From NCBI GenBank assembly GCA_018821175.1, contig JAHJMX010000046.1:1-13885 (forward strand): a stretch of 13,885 nt of DNA. Reading direction: 5' to 3'. The DNA comes from Patescibacteria group bacterium (lineage in GTDB: Bacteria > Patescibacteriota > Gracilibacteria > UBA1369 > PNNO01). Both the position numbers and the translations under genes were made by a program. Below are positions 8,053 through 13,340 of the stretch, in pieces (position 1 is the first letter of the stretch; every line of letters begins with the position of its first letter). The notes below the pieces were generated by a model. The model was not told where the DNA came from. It ran no database searches and saw only the letters and a program-made list of their open reading frames with translations.

Positions 8053-8096
8053 AATCAAAAAAGATTCCTCGCATTACGCCTGGATCTTTTTTGATT
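8053..8096. terminator. Bidirectional rho-independent terminator between convergent genes
   Basis: A 13-bp perfect stem pairs AATCAAAAAAGAT (8053-8065) with ATCTTTTTTGATT (8084-8096), extendable by two pairs, with a loop of about 16-18 bases. Its A- and T-rich arms give a U-tract in either direction. It ends the A2M gene and overlaps the last codons of the convergent minus-strand gene. Confidence 0.8.
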
Positions 8097-8643
8097 AATC
8101 TGCAGAAACAATTATATATTTAGGATCAAACTTCCTTGACCCACCATCTAATACAATAAATCCAATAGGAGTTATTTCTTTGATCTTAAATTTATCTTTT
8201 GGATTATTTTCCACATTAACAATTCTTCCAGGCCTAAGCCCTTTAGATAAAATTTGTATCCAGCAATTTTTTTTGTTTATACCAACAAAATTAGGCCCTG
8301 AACTACAAAATTCAGTAAAACTCATTTTTCTTCTTGCCGGATAACACTCCTCCATGAAAATGTCATATTTAGCATAAAAAATCTCGAGTACTTCTGTCCG
8401 CCCTTTTAATTCATTAACAGAAAATTGTACACATTGCATTTCTGATACTTTTTGATCTTTTTTCGCATTCAAAATTCCTTGAATTTTAAAATTAACAAGT
8501 TTGCTAATTTCTTGAATATTTGCAAAGAAATATTCGTGTAAAAATCCTGGAAGATTATCTATGCAATAATTTTGTATTTTTTGTTCTAAGATTTTTGATT
8601 CTTGATCTACATCTAAATTTGAATCAGCCATAGAGATTATCAT
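8095..8643 (-). CDS. Hypothetical protein, about 180 residues, with a beta-rich C-terminal segment
   Basis: I do not recognise this protein. The open frame extends to 8778, but its first codons would cover the palindromic operator and promoter of the divergent repressor gene. I therefore place the start at ATG 8643 (MIISMADSN) or at ATG 8631 (MADSN). A sigma-70-like promoter on the minus strand lies just upstream and supports these starts. The chain has an acidic/helical N-terminal half (DQESKILEQKIQNYCIDN, ANIQEISKLVNF). It ends in a short-strand segment (LRPGRIVNVEN, FKIKEITPIGFIVLDG, FDPKYIIV) that resembles a small SH3- or KOW-like barrel by eye. Five cysteines are scattered without a CxxC motif. 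No signal peptide is left once the start is corrected, so it is probably cytoplasmic. It shares the divergent control region with the CstR-like gene and could be co-regulated. Confidence 0.6.
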   Translation of the reverse strand: MIISMADSNLDVDQESKILEQKIQNYCIDNLPGFLHEYFFANIQEISKLVNFKIQGILNAKKDQKVSEMQCVQFSVNELKGRTEVLEIFYAKYDIFMEECYPARRKMSFTEFCSSGPNFVGINKKNCWIQILSKGLRPGRIVNVENNPKDKFKIKEITPIGFIVLDGGSRKFDPKYIIVSAD

Positions 8644-8664
8644 TAAAATTAAAACCGAGGTCTG

Positions 8665-8694
8665 ATCTAAGCATAATATAAACGTTTTTGTCAA
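8665..8694 (-). promoter_or_regulatory. Candidate sigma-70 promoter for the minus-strand hypothetical gene
   Basis: On the minus strand, TTGACA (8694-8689) is followed after 18 bp by TTAGAT (8670-8665), with an extended -10 TG one base before it. Transcription would start about 15 bases upstream of ATG 8643. The -35 is perfect and the -10 is mediocre. Confidence 0.42.
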
Positions 8695-8734
8695 ATAAGA
8701 TCCGTAATTAAATATCACAATCTTACTATTCATC

Positions 8735-8764
8735 TTGACACCCCTAGGGGGTGTGTGGTATTCT
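8735..8764 (+). promoter_or_regulatory. Sigma-70 promoter of the CstR-like gene
   Basis: TTGACA (8735-8740) and TATTCT (8759-8764) are spaced by 18 bp. The -35 matches consensus perfectly. Transcription would start near 8771, giving a leader of about 38 bases before ATG 8809. The spacer is filled by a CsoR-family operator, the usual layout for repression by blocking polymerase. Confidence 0.72.
8738..8754. promoter_or_regulatory. CsoR/CstR-family palindromic operator
   Basis: ACACCCC-TAG-GGGGTGT is a 7-bp inverted repeat with a three-base centre. Operators of the CsoR/RcnR/CstR family are G/C-tract palindromes of this kind. It lies between the -35 and -10 of the promoter of a gene that encodes such a repressor, which points to autoregulation. 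Confidence 0.8.
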
Positions 8765-8808
8765 TCTTTTGTAGCCAATATCGTTTATTAATTCTTATCT
8801 TAAAATGT

Positions 8809-9054
8809 ATGAAAACTAAAAAACAACTTATTAATAATATTATTGGCCAATTGAATGGAATTAATACAATGCTAGACAATGAAGAAGATTGCTTCAAAAT
8901 TTTAACTCAACTCAAAGCAGCAAAATCAGCGCTTAGCTCAACCACAAACAAATTCTTGCAAGAAAATTTCATCAAATGCATGAAAAGTTGTTCATCAGAT
9001 GAAAAATCTCATGAAGAAATATGTGAAAAATTCTTCAAAGAAATCCTTAGATAA
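8809..9054 (+). CDS. cstR: CstR-like persulfide-sensing repressor (CsoR/DUF156 family)
   Basis: This is a small all-helical DNA-binding repressor (81 residues) of the copper/persulfide-sensing CsoR family. The fold signature QLINNIIGQLNGINTML and ILTQLKAAKSAL fits the family. The two sensor cysteines are C28 and C57, the 29-residue spacing of the family. The copper-ligand histidine four residues before the second cysteine is replaced by Asn53 (QENFIKC). That Cys/Asn/Cys pattern matches CstR, which senses persulfide and polysulfide through disulfide or trisulfide links rather than Cu(I). Extra cysteines C61 and C72 are present. The open frame runs back to 8755, but that would overlap the promoter and operator, so ATG 8809 is the start. 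The perfect operator upstream suggests autoregulation. Thioredoxin follows after 52 bp and is probably co-transcribed. A Cu(I) sensor is less likely without the histidine. Confidence 0.87.
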   Translation: MKTKKQLINNIIGQLNGINTMLDNEEDCFKILTQLKAAKSALSSTTNKFLQENFIKCMKSCSSDEKSHEEICEKFFKEILR

Positions 9055-9106
9055 CAAATACTATTTCAATTATTTTTATTAATTTTAGCCTTAACATAAA
9101 AGAATT

Positions 9107-9430
9107 ATGGCAAAACAGTTCACAGATGCAAACTTCGACGAAGAAGTATTAATGGCATCAGCAGAAAAACCAGTCCTTGTTGATTTTTTCGCAGGATGGT
9201 GTGCACCTTGCATGATGCAAGGACCAATAGTTGACGAAGTTTCAAACATGATGGGTGAAAAAGCCTCAGTTGGAAAACTCGACACTGAATCTTCATCAAA
9301 CACAGCTCGTACATATGGGGTAATGAGCATCCCAACACTTCTAGTTTTCCGTAATGGAGAAGTAGTAAAACAATTTGTTGGCGTACAAAGCAAAGATGCT
9401 TTAATCAATGCCCTAAATACAAATATGTAA
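9107..9430 (+). CDS. trxA: Thioredoxin
   Basis: This is a cytoplasmic dithiol-disulfide oxidoreductase of standard length (107 residues). The active site is WCAPC (W31-C35), a common variant of WCGPC. It has the buried acid D26 (VLVDFF), Pro40 and the cis-proline P76 in MSIPT, all in normal register, and the C-terminal FVGVQSKDAL helix. There is no signal peptide or membrane anchor. It follows the CstR-like repressor by 52 bp with no terminator or second operator in between. Co-transcription would therefore place it under persulfide control, where thioredoxins are known to reduce protein persulfides. A strong terminator follows it. Confidence 0.96.
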   Translation: MAKQFTDANFDEEVLMASAEKPVLVDFFAGWCAPCMMQGPIVDEVSNMMGEKASVGKLDTESSSNTARTYGVMSIPTLLVFRNGEVVKQFVGVQSKDALINALNTNM

Positions 9431-9439
9431 ACCACTCGA

Positions 9440-9475
9440 GTTCCCTAGTATGTAAAAGATACCAGGGAACTTTTT
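9440..9475 (+). terminator. Rho-independent terminator after trxA
   Basis: GTTCCCTAGTA (9440-9450) pairs with TACCAGGGAAC (9460-9470) with one mismatch and a nine-base loop. TTTTT (9471-9475) follows directly. Confidence 0.88.
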
Positions 9476-9503
9476 ATAAATATTAAATTAAAAAACTCAA
9501 GCA

Positions 9504-10643
9504 ATGACAAAACCATTTTCGCCATTATTATTTTTAGCTTCACTTGGAGCTGGAGGTATTTCTGTCATCCCCTTTTCGTTTCTAAATTACACATTCCCAC
9601 ATCCCAAAGGCCTTATTCAAATTGCACAAATTGGGCACGGGACACTTCCATTAATGCAAGAAATTTTATTCCGCTTCATGGAATTAACAATGATTGTTTT
9701 TGTAATTATTCACATTTTACTCACAATCAAATACATAATTCAGCTAATCAAATGGTTTGGCAGCAAAGAACACAAAAAGCTACGCGACAATCCTTTGCAC
9801 AACTCCTCGATCGTCACTCCATTCATTTCAATTATAATGACAATGAATGTTTTCATAGGCCCCGTTAGATTTTTCATACCACAACTGGGGGATAATCTAC
9901 AATCATTCATGTTCCCAGCGTTAATTATATGGTCAATTCTATGGATATTGTTAATGAACACAGAAATTGCATTACTTAAAACATCTTTCGAAAAAGATTT
10001 CGACATTAACAAAATTCACTTTGGATGGCTTTTAAATCCGTTTGCACTTGCAATGCTAACTGTAACTGGGACAGGAATTGCCGCCCTATCAAACAATCCG
10101 GGGATTGCACACATTTCAGCATTCATGTCGATGATATCTGGATCTATGGGATTCTTCCTGTTAACTGTTAAACTAGTTGCTCTTTTCAAAAGTCATTTTG
10201 CTTCATCTGGAATGCCAGAGAAACAATTTTATCCTAGTTTTTTAATAGTAATTCCAAATATCACATTATACGCAATAAGCGCATTCCGTATCGGACATTA
10301 CCTTGAAAAATTCCACTCAATGGAAATGGGGGCTTATTTTCTAATCGTAACAACTCTAGCCTTTGCTTTTGAAACTTGGTATTTGCTTTTCGGAGTAAGC
10401 TTACTTAAAGATTATTTTAAACAACACTTTAGAAAAGAATTTTATATTTCACAGTGGGGCCTTGTTTGCCCAATCGTCGCCTACGCAGTACTTGGAACTT
10501 TTGTATATGCCACTTTTGTTCAAAATGTAATTTTATATTGGACAATCATTGCAACAACAATAATAGCCATTGTTATTTTCTTTACGCTTCTTTACAAACA
10601 ATGCAAATGCAAAAAAGGAACATCGAAAATCCACTGCTATTAA
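9504..10643 (+). CDS. TehA/SLAC1-type anion channel or transporter (TDT family), ten membrane helices
   Basis: This integral membrane protein of 379 residues has ten hydrophobic helices, at about 7-30, 55-83, 103-125, 131-155, 172-196, 205-228, and four more up to about residue 365. Ten helices is the hallmark of the tellurite-resistance/dicarboxylate transporter (TDT) fold of TehA and SLAC1. The phenylalanine-rich LAFAFETW helix resembles the TehA/SLAC1 segment that carries the pore-gating Phe. Members move anions such as malate, chloride, nitrate or, in yeast Ssu1, sulfite. Next to a persulfide sensor, sulfite or another sulfur oxyanion is an attractive substrate (inference). The C-terminal tail CKCKKGTSKIHC is cysteine-rich and probably cytoplasmic. 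It has no Shine-Dalgarno motif and lies 73 bp behind thioredoxin across a terminator, so it may have its own promoter. The family call rests on topology and general look and is moderate. Confidence 0.62.
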   Translation: MTKPFSPLLFLASLGAGGISVIPFSFLNYTFPHPKGLIQIAQIGHGTLPLMQEILFRFMELTMIVFVIIHILLTIKYIIQLIKWFGSKEHKKLRDNPLHNSSIVTPFISIIMTMNVFIGPVRFFIPQLGDNLQSFMFPALIIWSILWILLMNTEIALLKTSFEKDFDINKIHFGWLLNPFALAMLTVTGTGIAALSNNPGIAHISAFMSMISGSMGFFLLTVKLVALFKSHFASSGMPEKQFYPSFLIVIPNITLYAISAFRIGHYLEKFHSMEMGAYFLIVTTLAFAFETWYLLFGVSLLKDYFKQHFRKEFYISQWGLVCPIVAYAVLGTFVYATFVQNVILYWTIIATTIIAIVIFFTLLYKQCKCKKGTSKIHCY

Positions 10644-10680
10644 TTGTAAATTTTTAATATACTCAATATTGATATACAAT
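10643..10680. promoter_or_regulatory. Dyad-symmetric control region upstream of rubrerythrin
   Basis: Outer arms ATTGTA (10643-10648) and TACAAT (10675-10680) enclose inner arms AATAT (10656-10660) and ATATT (10666-10670). TCAATATTGA (10663-10672) is a perfect 10-bp palindrome. TACAAT also resembles a -10 box. This could be an operator for a peroxide or iron regulator of the rubrerythrin/superoxide reductase operon, but no known consensus is matched convincingly. Confidence 0.35.
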
Positions 10681-10717
10681 GAAAAAAGTGAAAATTACCT
10701 TTAACAAAAAATTATGA
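10679..10717 (+). CDS. Possible 12-codon leader peptide upstream of rubrerythrin
   Basis: ATG at 10679 opens a 12-codon reading frame (MKKVKITFNKKL). Its TGA stop overlaps the rubrerythrin ATG in the arrangement ATGA, the classic layout of translational coupling. No Shine-Dalgarno motif is present. In AT-rich DNA such a short frame can arise by chance, and if the promoter -10 is TACAAT at 10675 the ATG would not be transcribed. Confidence 0.18.
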   Translation: MKKVKITFNKKL

Positions 10718-11295
10718 ACGAAACAATCCAAAATCTTACAAAAGCTTTCATAGGAGAAAGCCAAGCACGAAATCGATATACTATTTATGCAAGAACTGCA
10801 CAAAAAGAAGGTTATGAACAAATTGCAGATATTTTCTTGCAAACTGCAGAACAAGAAAGAGAACATGCAAAATGGTTATTCCGATTAATCAATGAAATCA
10901 AAAATGGAGATGAAAATTTAAATGAAATTACAGTTCAAGCAGACGGACCAAATGTTTTTGGAGATACAATCACAAACTTAAAAGCTGCAATTGGTGGAGA
11001 AAATTATGAATACACATCTATGTATCCAGAATTTGCAAATAAAGCACAAGAAGAAGGATTCCCAAAAATTGCAGCAAGATTACGTGCAATTGCTGTTGCA
11101 GAAGCTCATCATGAAGAAAGATATAAAAAATTATTATCTGAACTTGAAGCAGGAACAGTTTTCAAAAAAGAAGTTGAAGTCGAATGGGTTTGTCGTAAAT
11201 GCGGACATGTACATAGAGGGACTATGCCTCCAGTAGCATGCCCATCATGCGGACATCCTACTGCTTATTTCGAAGTAAAATGCGAAACTTACTAA
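10714..11295 (+). CDS. rbr: Rubrerythrin
   Basis: This is a cytoplasmic non-haem diiron peroxidase of anaerobes that reduces hydrogen peroxide with electrons from rubredoxin-type centres. The ferritin-like four-helix domain (1-140) carries the diiron ligands E15, E48 with H51 (ExxH), E96 and E99, and E130 with H133 (ExxH). The C-terminal rubredoxin-like domain has its iron ligands in CRKC (C160/C163) and CPSC (C176/C179). All ligands are present and length (193 residues) is typical. The start follows directly from the canonical TIQNLTKAFIGESQAR opening. Desulfoferrodoxin starts 10 bp after its stop, so the two form an operon in which the superoxide reductase produces the peroxide that rubrerythrin removes. 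Confidence 0.97.
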   Translation: MNETIQNLTKAFIGESQARNRYTIYARTAQKEGYEQIADIFLQTAEQEREHAKWLFRLINEIKNGDENLNEITVQADGPNVFGDTITNLKAAIGGENYEYTSMYPEFANKAQEEGFPKIAARLRAIAVAEAHHEERYKKLLSELEAGTVFKKEVEVEWVCRKCGHVHRGTMPPVACPSCGHPTAYFEVKCETY

Positions 11296-11305
11296 CCTAA
11301 AAATA

Positions 11306-11710
11306 ATGACTCAAATACATCAAATTTATAAATGTGAGATTTGTGGAAATGTTGTTGACGTTGTACATGCAGGCCCTGGCGAATTAGTTTGTTGCAACCA
11401 AGCAATGACACTTATGACAGCAAAAAAAGAAGACCTTGGAGTTGAAAAGCATCTCCCAGTTCTAGAGAAATTGCCGCCAAATGAATGCACTATAAACAAT
11501 GGTGTACGCATCAAAGTTGGTGAAGTCCCACACCCAATGGAAGAAGCTCATTATATAGAATGGATCGAAATCATTACAAAGGATGGAAAAAGAGGAAAAC
11601 AATTCCTAAGCCCAGGCGATAAAACAGAAGTTGACTTCACAACAAAATCGGATGTTATCGGAGCTCGTGCATATTGTAATTTACATGGACTTTGGGAAGT
11701 CATGTTCTAA
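11306..11710 (+). CDS. dfx: Desulfoferrodoxin, class I (2Fe) superoxide reductase
   Basis: This enzyme reduces superoxide to hydrogen peroxide without producing O2. The N-terminal desulforedoxin domain keeps all four cysteines of centre I (C10, C13, C29, C30 in KCEIC and VCCNQ), so this is the two-iron class rather than a bare neelaredoxin. Centre II has His49 in the EKH motif (E47 and K48 are the catalytic acid and lysine), His76, His82, Cys124 and His127 (YCNLHGLW), the full His4Cys set. Length is 134 residues, slightly above the usual 125-130. It is cytoplasmic. The gene follows rubrerythrin by 10 bp and is followed by a hairpin that reaches almost to the next start codon. Confidence 0.97.
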   Translation: MTQIHQIYKCEICGNVVDVVHAGPGELVCCNQAMTLMTAKKEDLGVEKHLPVLEKLPPNECTINNGVRIKVGEVPHPMEEAHYIEWIEIITKDGKRGKQFLSPGDKTEVDFTTKSDVIGARAYCNLHGLWEVMF

Positions 11711-11727
11711 AAATTGCTCGATAACTT

Positions 11728-11742
11728 TGAAAGAAACTTTCA
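11728..11742. promoter_or_regulatory. Inverted repeat upstream of the second sigma gene
   Basis: TGAAAG (11728-11733) and CTTTCA (11737-11742) are perfect arms around AAA. The repeat is 43 bp upstream of the sigma start codon and just outside the terminator hairpin. It may be an operator, or the -35 area of a promoter whose -10 would be TATAGA at 11761-11766. Confidence 0.35.
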
Positions 11743-11746
11743 TATT

Positions 11747-11784
11747 AAAGTGTAGTAGAATATAGATATCTGCTACACTTTTTT
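11747..11784 (+). terminator. Hairpin with T-run between dfx and the second sigma gene
   Basis: AAAGTGTAGTAGA (11747-11759) pairs with TCTGCTACACTTT (11769-11781), a 13-bp stem with one G-T wobble and a nine-base loop. A run of six T follows (11779-11784). It has the form of a rho-independent terminator for the rbr-dfx operon. Its T-run ends one base before the sigma start codon, so it may also act as an attenuator or translational block for that gene. Confidence 0.8.
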
Positions 11785-11785
11785 C

Positions 11786-12391
11786 ATGAACGAATTTAAG
11801 GACAAAACGGATAATGAATTAGTCGTGATAACTCTTCAAGACGAAGAGAATTTCATGTACATAATGGAACGTTATGAAAGTAAACTTTTACGCTATGTTA
11901 AACGTTTTACTGGTGTAACTAATGAATGCGCAGAGGACATAATCCAGGAATCTTTTTTCAAAATTTATCGCAACCTAAACGATTTCGATAACAAATTAAA
12001 ATTTTCGAGCTGGGCATATCGTATCACACACAATGAAGCCATTAATTACATTCGCAAACATAAAAACAAAAGTGATAAAAACGTCAGTATCGATGCAGGA
12101 AATGACGACACCACAAGCCTTTTGGAAATTTTGGCCAGCGACATCAACATACAAATCGAAGCTGAATCAAAAGAACTTCAAGAAAAAGTCCGCCAAATAC
12201 TAAAAAAACTAAAGAAAAAATATCAAGAAGTGTTAATTTTAAAATATTTAGAAGATAAAGATTATACGGAAATCAGCGACATCCTGAAAAAACCAATGGG
12301 AACAGTTGCAACTCTGATGAATCGAGCAAAGAAACAATTTGCAGAATTGGCACAAAAAGAAAATATACTTAAATATATAGACCATGAATAA
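11786..12391 (+). CDS. ECF-type RNA polymerase sigma factor (second)
   Basis: This is a second extracytoplasmic-function sigma factor (201 residues). Region 2 lies at about residues 20-95: ENFMYIMERYESKLLRYVKRF, ECAEDIIQESFFKIYRNL and FSSWAYRITHNEAINYIRK are canonical core- and -10-binding segments. Region 4 lies at about 140-190: LKKKYQEVLILKYLEDKDYTEISDILKKPMGTVATLMNRAKK contains the -35-binding helix-turn-helix. Region 3 is absent. It differs clearly from the first sigma in this window, so the two are unlikely to be a recent duplication. The start codon abuts the T-run of a hairpin, leaving no space for a ribosome binding site. Its last eight bases overlap the start of the three-helix membrane protein gene, implying translational coupling and a sigma/anti-sigma pair. 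Confidence 0.95.
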   Translation: MNEFKDKTDNELVVITLQDEENFMYIMERYESKLLRYVKRFTGVTNECAEDIIQESFFKIYRNLNDFDNKLKFSSWAYRITHNEAINYIRKHKNKSDKNVSIDAGNDDTTSLLEILASDINIQIEAESKELQEKVRQILKKLKKKYQEVLILKYLEDKDYTEISDILKKPMGTVATLMNRAKKQFAELAQKENILKYIDHE

Positions 12392-13157
12392 TATAAGCAA
12401 AAACGTCTTAGAAAAAATAAAAAAAGACCACATAAAACCAATTCCACACTGGCAATTTGCTTTATTACATGTTGTTGTTTGGCTTGGATTGGTTGCTTCA
12501 ATCGTCCTTGGAAGTTTTTCTGTTGGAATCGTGCTAAGTGAAATTTTTGGAACAGATTGGGACCATGTATCTAGAATTGGACGAGATGGAATCCCAGGCA
12601 TTGTCTTTGTATTACCATATATTTGGTTTGTCACGCTTGGAATCACGCTTTTCCTTTCATCAATTTTGGCAAAACATATTAAAAAATCATATAAATTCGG
12701 CCCACTAATTATCATGGGTGGAAGCGTTTTAGTTTCGATGATTTTGGGAAGCATTTTGTACGCGACTCATGCTTCGGAAAATTTCGAACAAGCATTAAGG
12801 CAAAACTTTGCACCATACAAATCAATGCAAGAGGCTAGGGATGGCATGTGGATGGCTCCAGAGAATGGAATGATCATTGGACTAATCATATCAATCGATA
12901 ACGATACCATGTTAATTATAAGTGATATTACGGGACAAGCTTGGGAAGTAGATATCGAAGCTGCAAAAAAACCACGAAAATTTGAACCAATTATTGGAAA
13001 CGGTATCATGGCAATAGGTGAAGTAATTGAAGAAAATTTATTCAAAGCGGATGAAATCAGAATGCGTAATCCAAATAAAATCCCAGGTATGCCAAAAATG
13101 ATCCCAACTCACGCTCCTGGCCTCAAACCAATCCTCCCAATTGTAAGCCAAGAATAA
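12384..13157 (+). CDS. Three-helix membrane protein, probable anti-sigma factor with extracytoplasmic OB-like domain
   Basis: I do not recognise a named family. The protein (257 residues) has a short basic N-terminus (NVLEKIKKDHIKPIPHW) and three membrane helices at about 25-52, 71-95 and 106-127. An extracytoplasmic C-terminal domain from about 128 contains a strand-rich core, GMIIGLIISIDNDTMLIIS, QAWEVDI, and GNGIMAIGEVIEE. This core resembles the small OB-like barrels that follow anti-sigma segments in other bacteria (by eye). The last 30 residues are Pro/Met-rich. An odd number of spans places the N-terminus inside and the barrel outside. The eight-base overlap with the sigma gene is typical of sigma/anti-sigma pairs, so I infer it holds that sigma factor inactive at the membrane. 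There are no ZAS zinc ligands (HxxxCxxC) and no cysteines. Confidence 0.62.
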   Translation: MNNISKNVLEKIKKDHIKPIPHWQFALLHVVVWLGLVASIVLGSFSVGIVLSEIFGTDWDHVSRIGRDGIPGIVFVLPYIWFVTLGITLFLSSILAKHIKKSYKFGPLIIMGGSVLVSMILGSILYATHASENFEQALRQNFAPYKSMQEARDGMWMAPENGMIIGLIISIDNDTMLIISDITGQAWEVDIEAAKKPRKFEPIIGNGIMAIGEVIEENLFKADEIRMRNPNKIPGMPKMIPTHAPGLKPILPIVSQE

Positions 13158-13194
13158 AGCCTTGGATATCAATTCCACAATAAAAATTCACAAC

Positions 13195-13232
13195 AAAAAA
13201 ACCTGATACACAAGCTGTAATCGGGGTTTTTT
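13195..13232 (+). terminator. Rho-independent terminator after the anti-sigma gene
   Basis: A-rich left arm AAAAAACC...GAT (13196-13207) pairs with ATC...GGTTTTTT (13220-13232) with one wobble and one bulged G. The right arm ends in six T. It separates the sigma operon from the secreted-protein gene. Confidence 0.75.
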
Positions 13233-13340
13233 GAAAATAAAATGAAAGAAAAAATTCATACATTCTGTATTAGTGTGTGAAGACGCATGCAAAAGAAATT
13301 TCAATCTTCAAAAAAATAATAATCATTAACAATTCAAAAA
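13233..13340 (+). promoter_or_regulatory. Upstream region of the small secreted protein gene; no clear sigma-70 promoter
   Basis: No good sigma-70 pair is visible. A TGAAAGAAA followed by TTCATA and then TTAGTGTG is loosely similar to the TGAAAGAAA / TTCATA / TTAAAGTG pattern in front of the second sigma gene at 11728-11754. A shared regulator or ECF-dependent promoter is possible, but spacing differs between the two and the similarity is weak. Confidence 0.2.

Noticed and set aside
8644..8778. Upstream extension of the minus-strand hypothetical gene to 8778
   Set aside because: The first codons would translate the CsoR-family palindrome and the -35/-10 of the divergent promoter, and a minus-strand promoter lies inside this extension. 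The hydrophobic stretch it would add looks accidental.
8755..8808. Upstream start for the CstR-like protein
   Set aside because: The extension starts inside the operator and covers the -10 box. The family normally begins a few residues before the first helix, which fits ATG 8809.
9440..9470. CCCTAGTA...TACCAGGG as a second CstR operator upstream of the channel gene
   Set aside because: The arms are separated by nine bases and followed by a T-run, which fits a terminator; the G-tract spacing differs from the 17-bp operator at 8738-8754.
11306..11710. One-iron neelaredoxin instead of class I desulfoferrodoxin
   Set aside because: All four N-terminal cysteines for the desulforedoxin centre (C10, C13, C29, C30) are present.
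12248..12754. Minus-strand open frame across the sigma/anti-sigma junction
   Set aside because: Both plus-strand genes have convincing domain sequence and an operon-type overlap; the antisense translation has no recognisable pattern.
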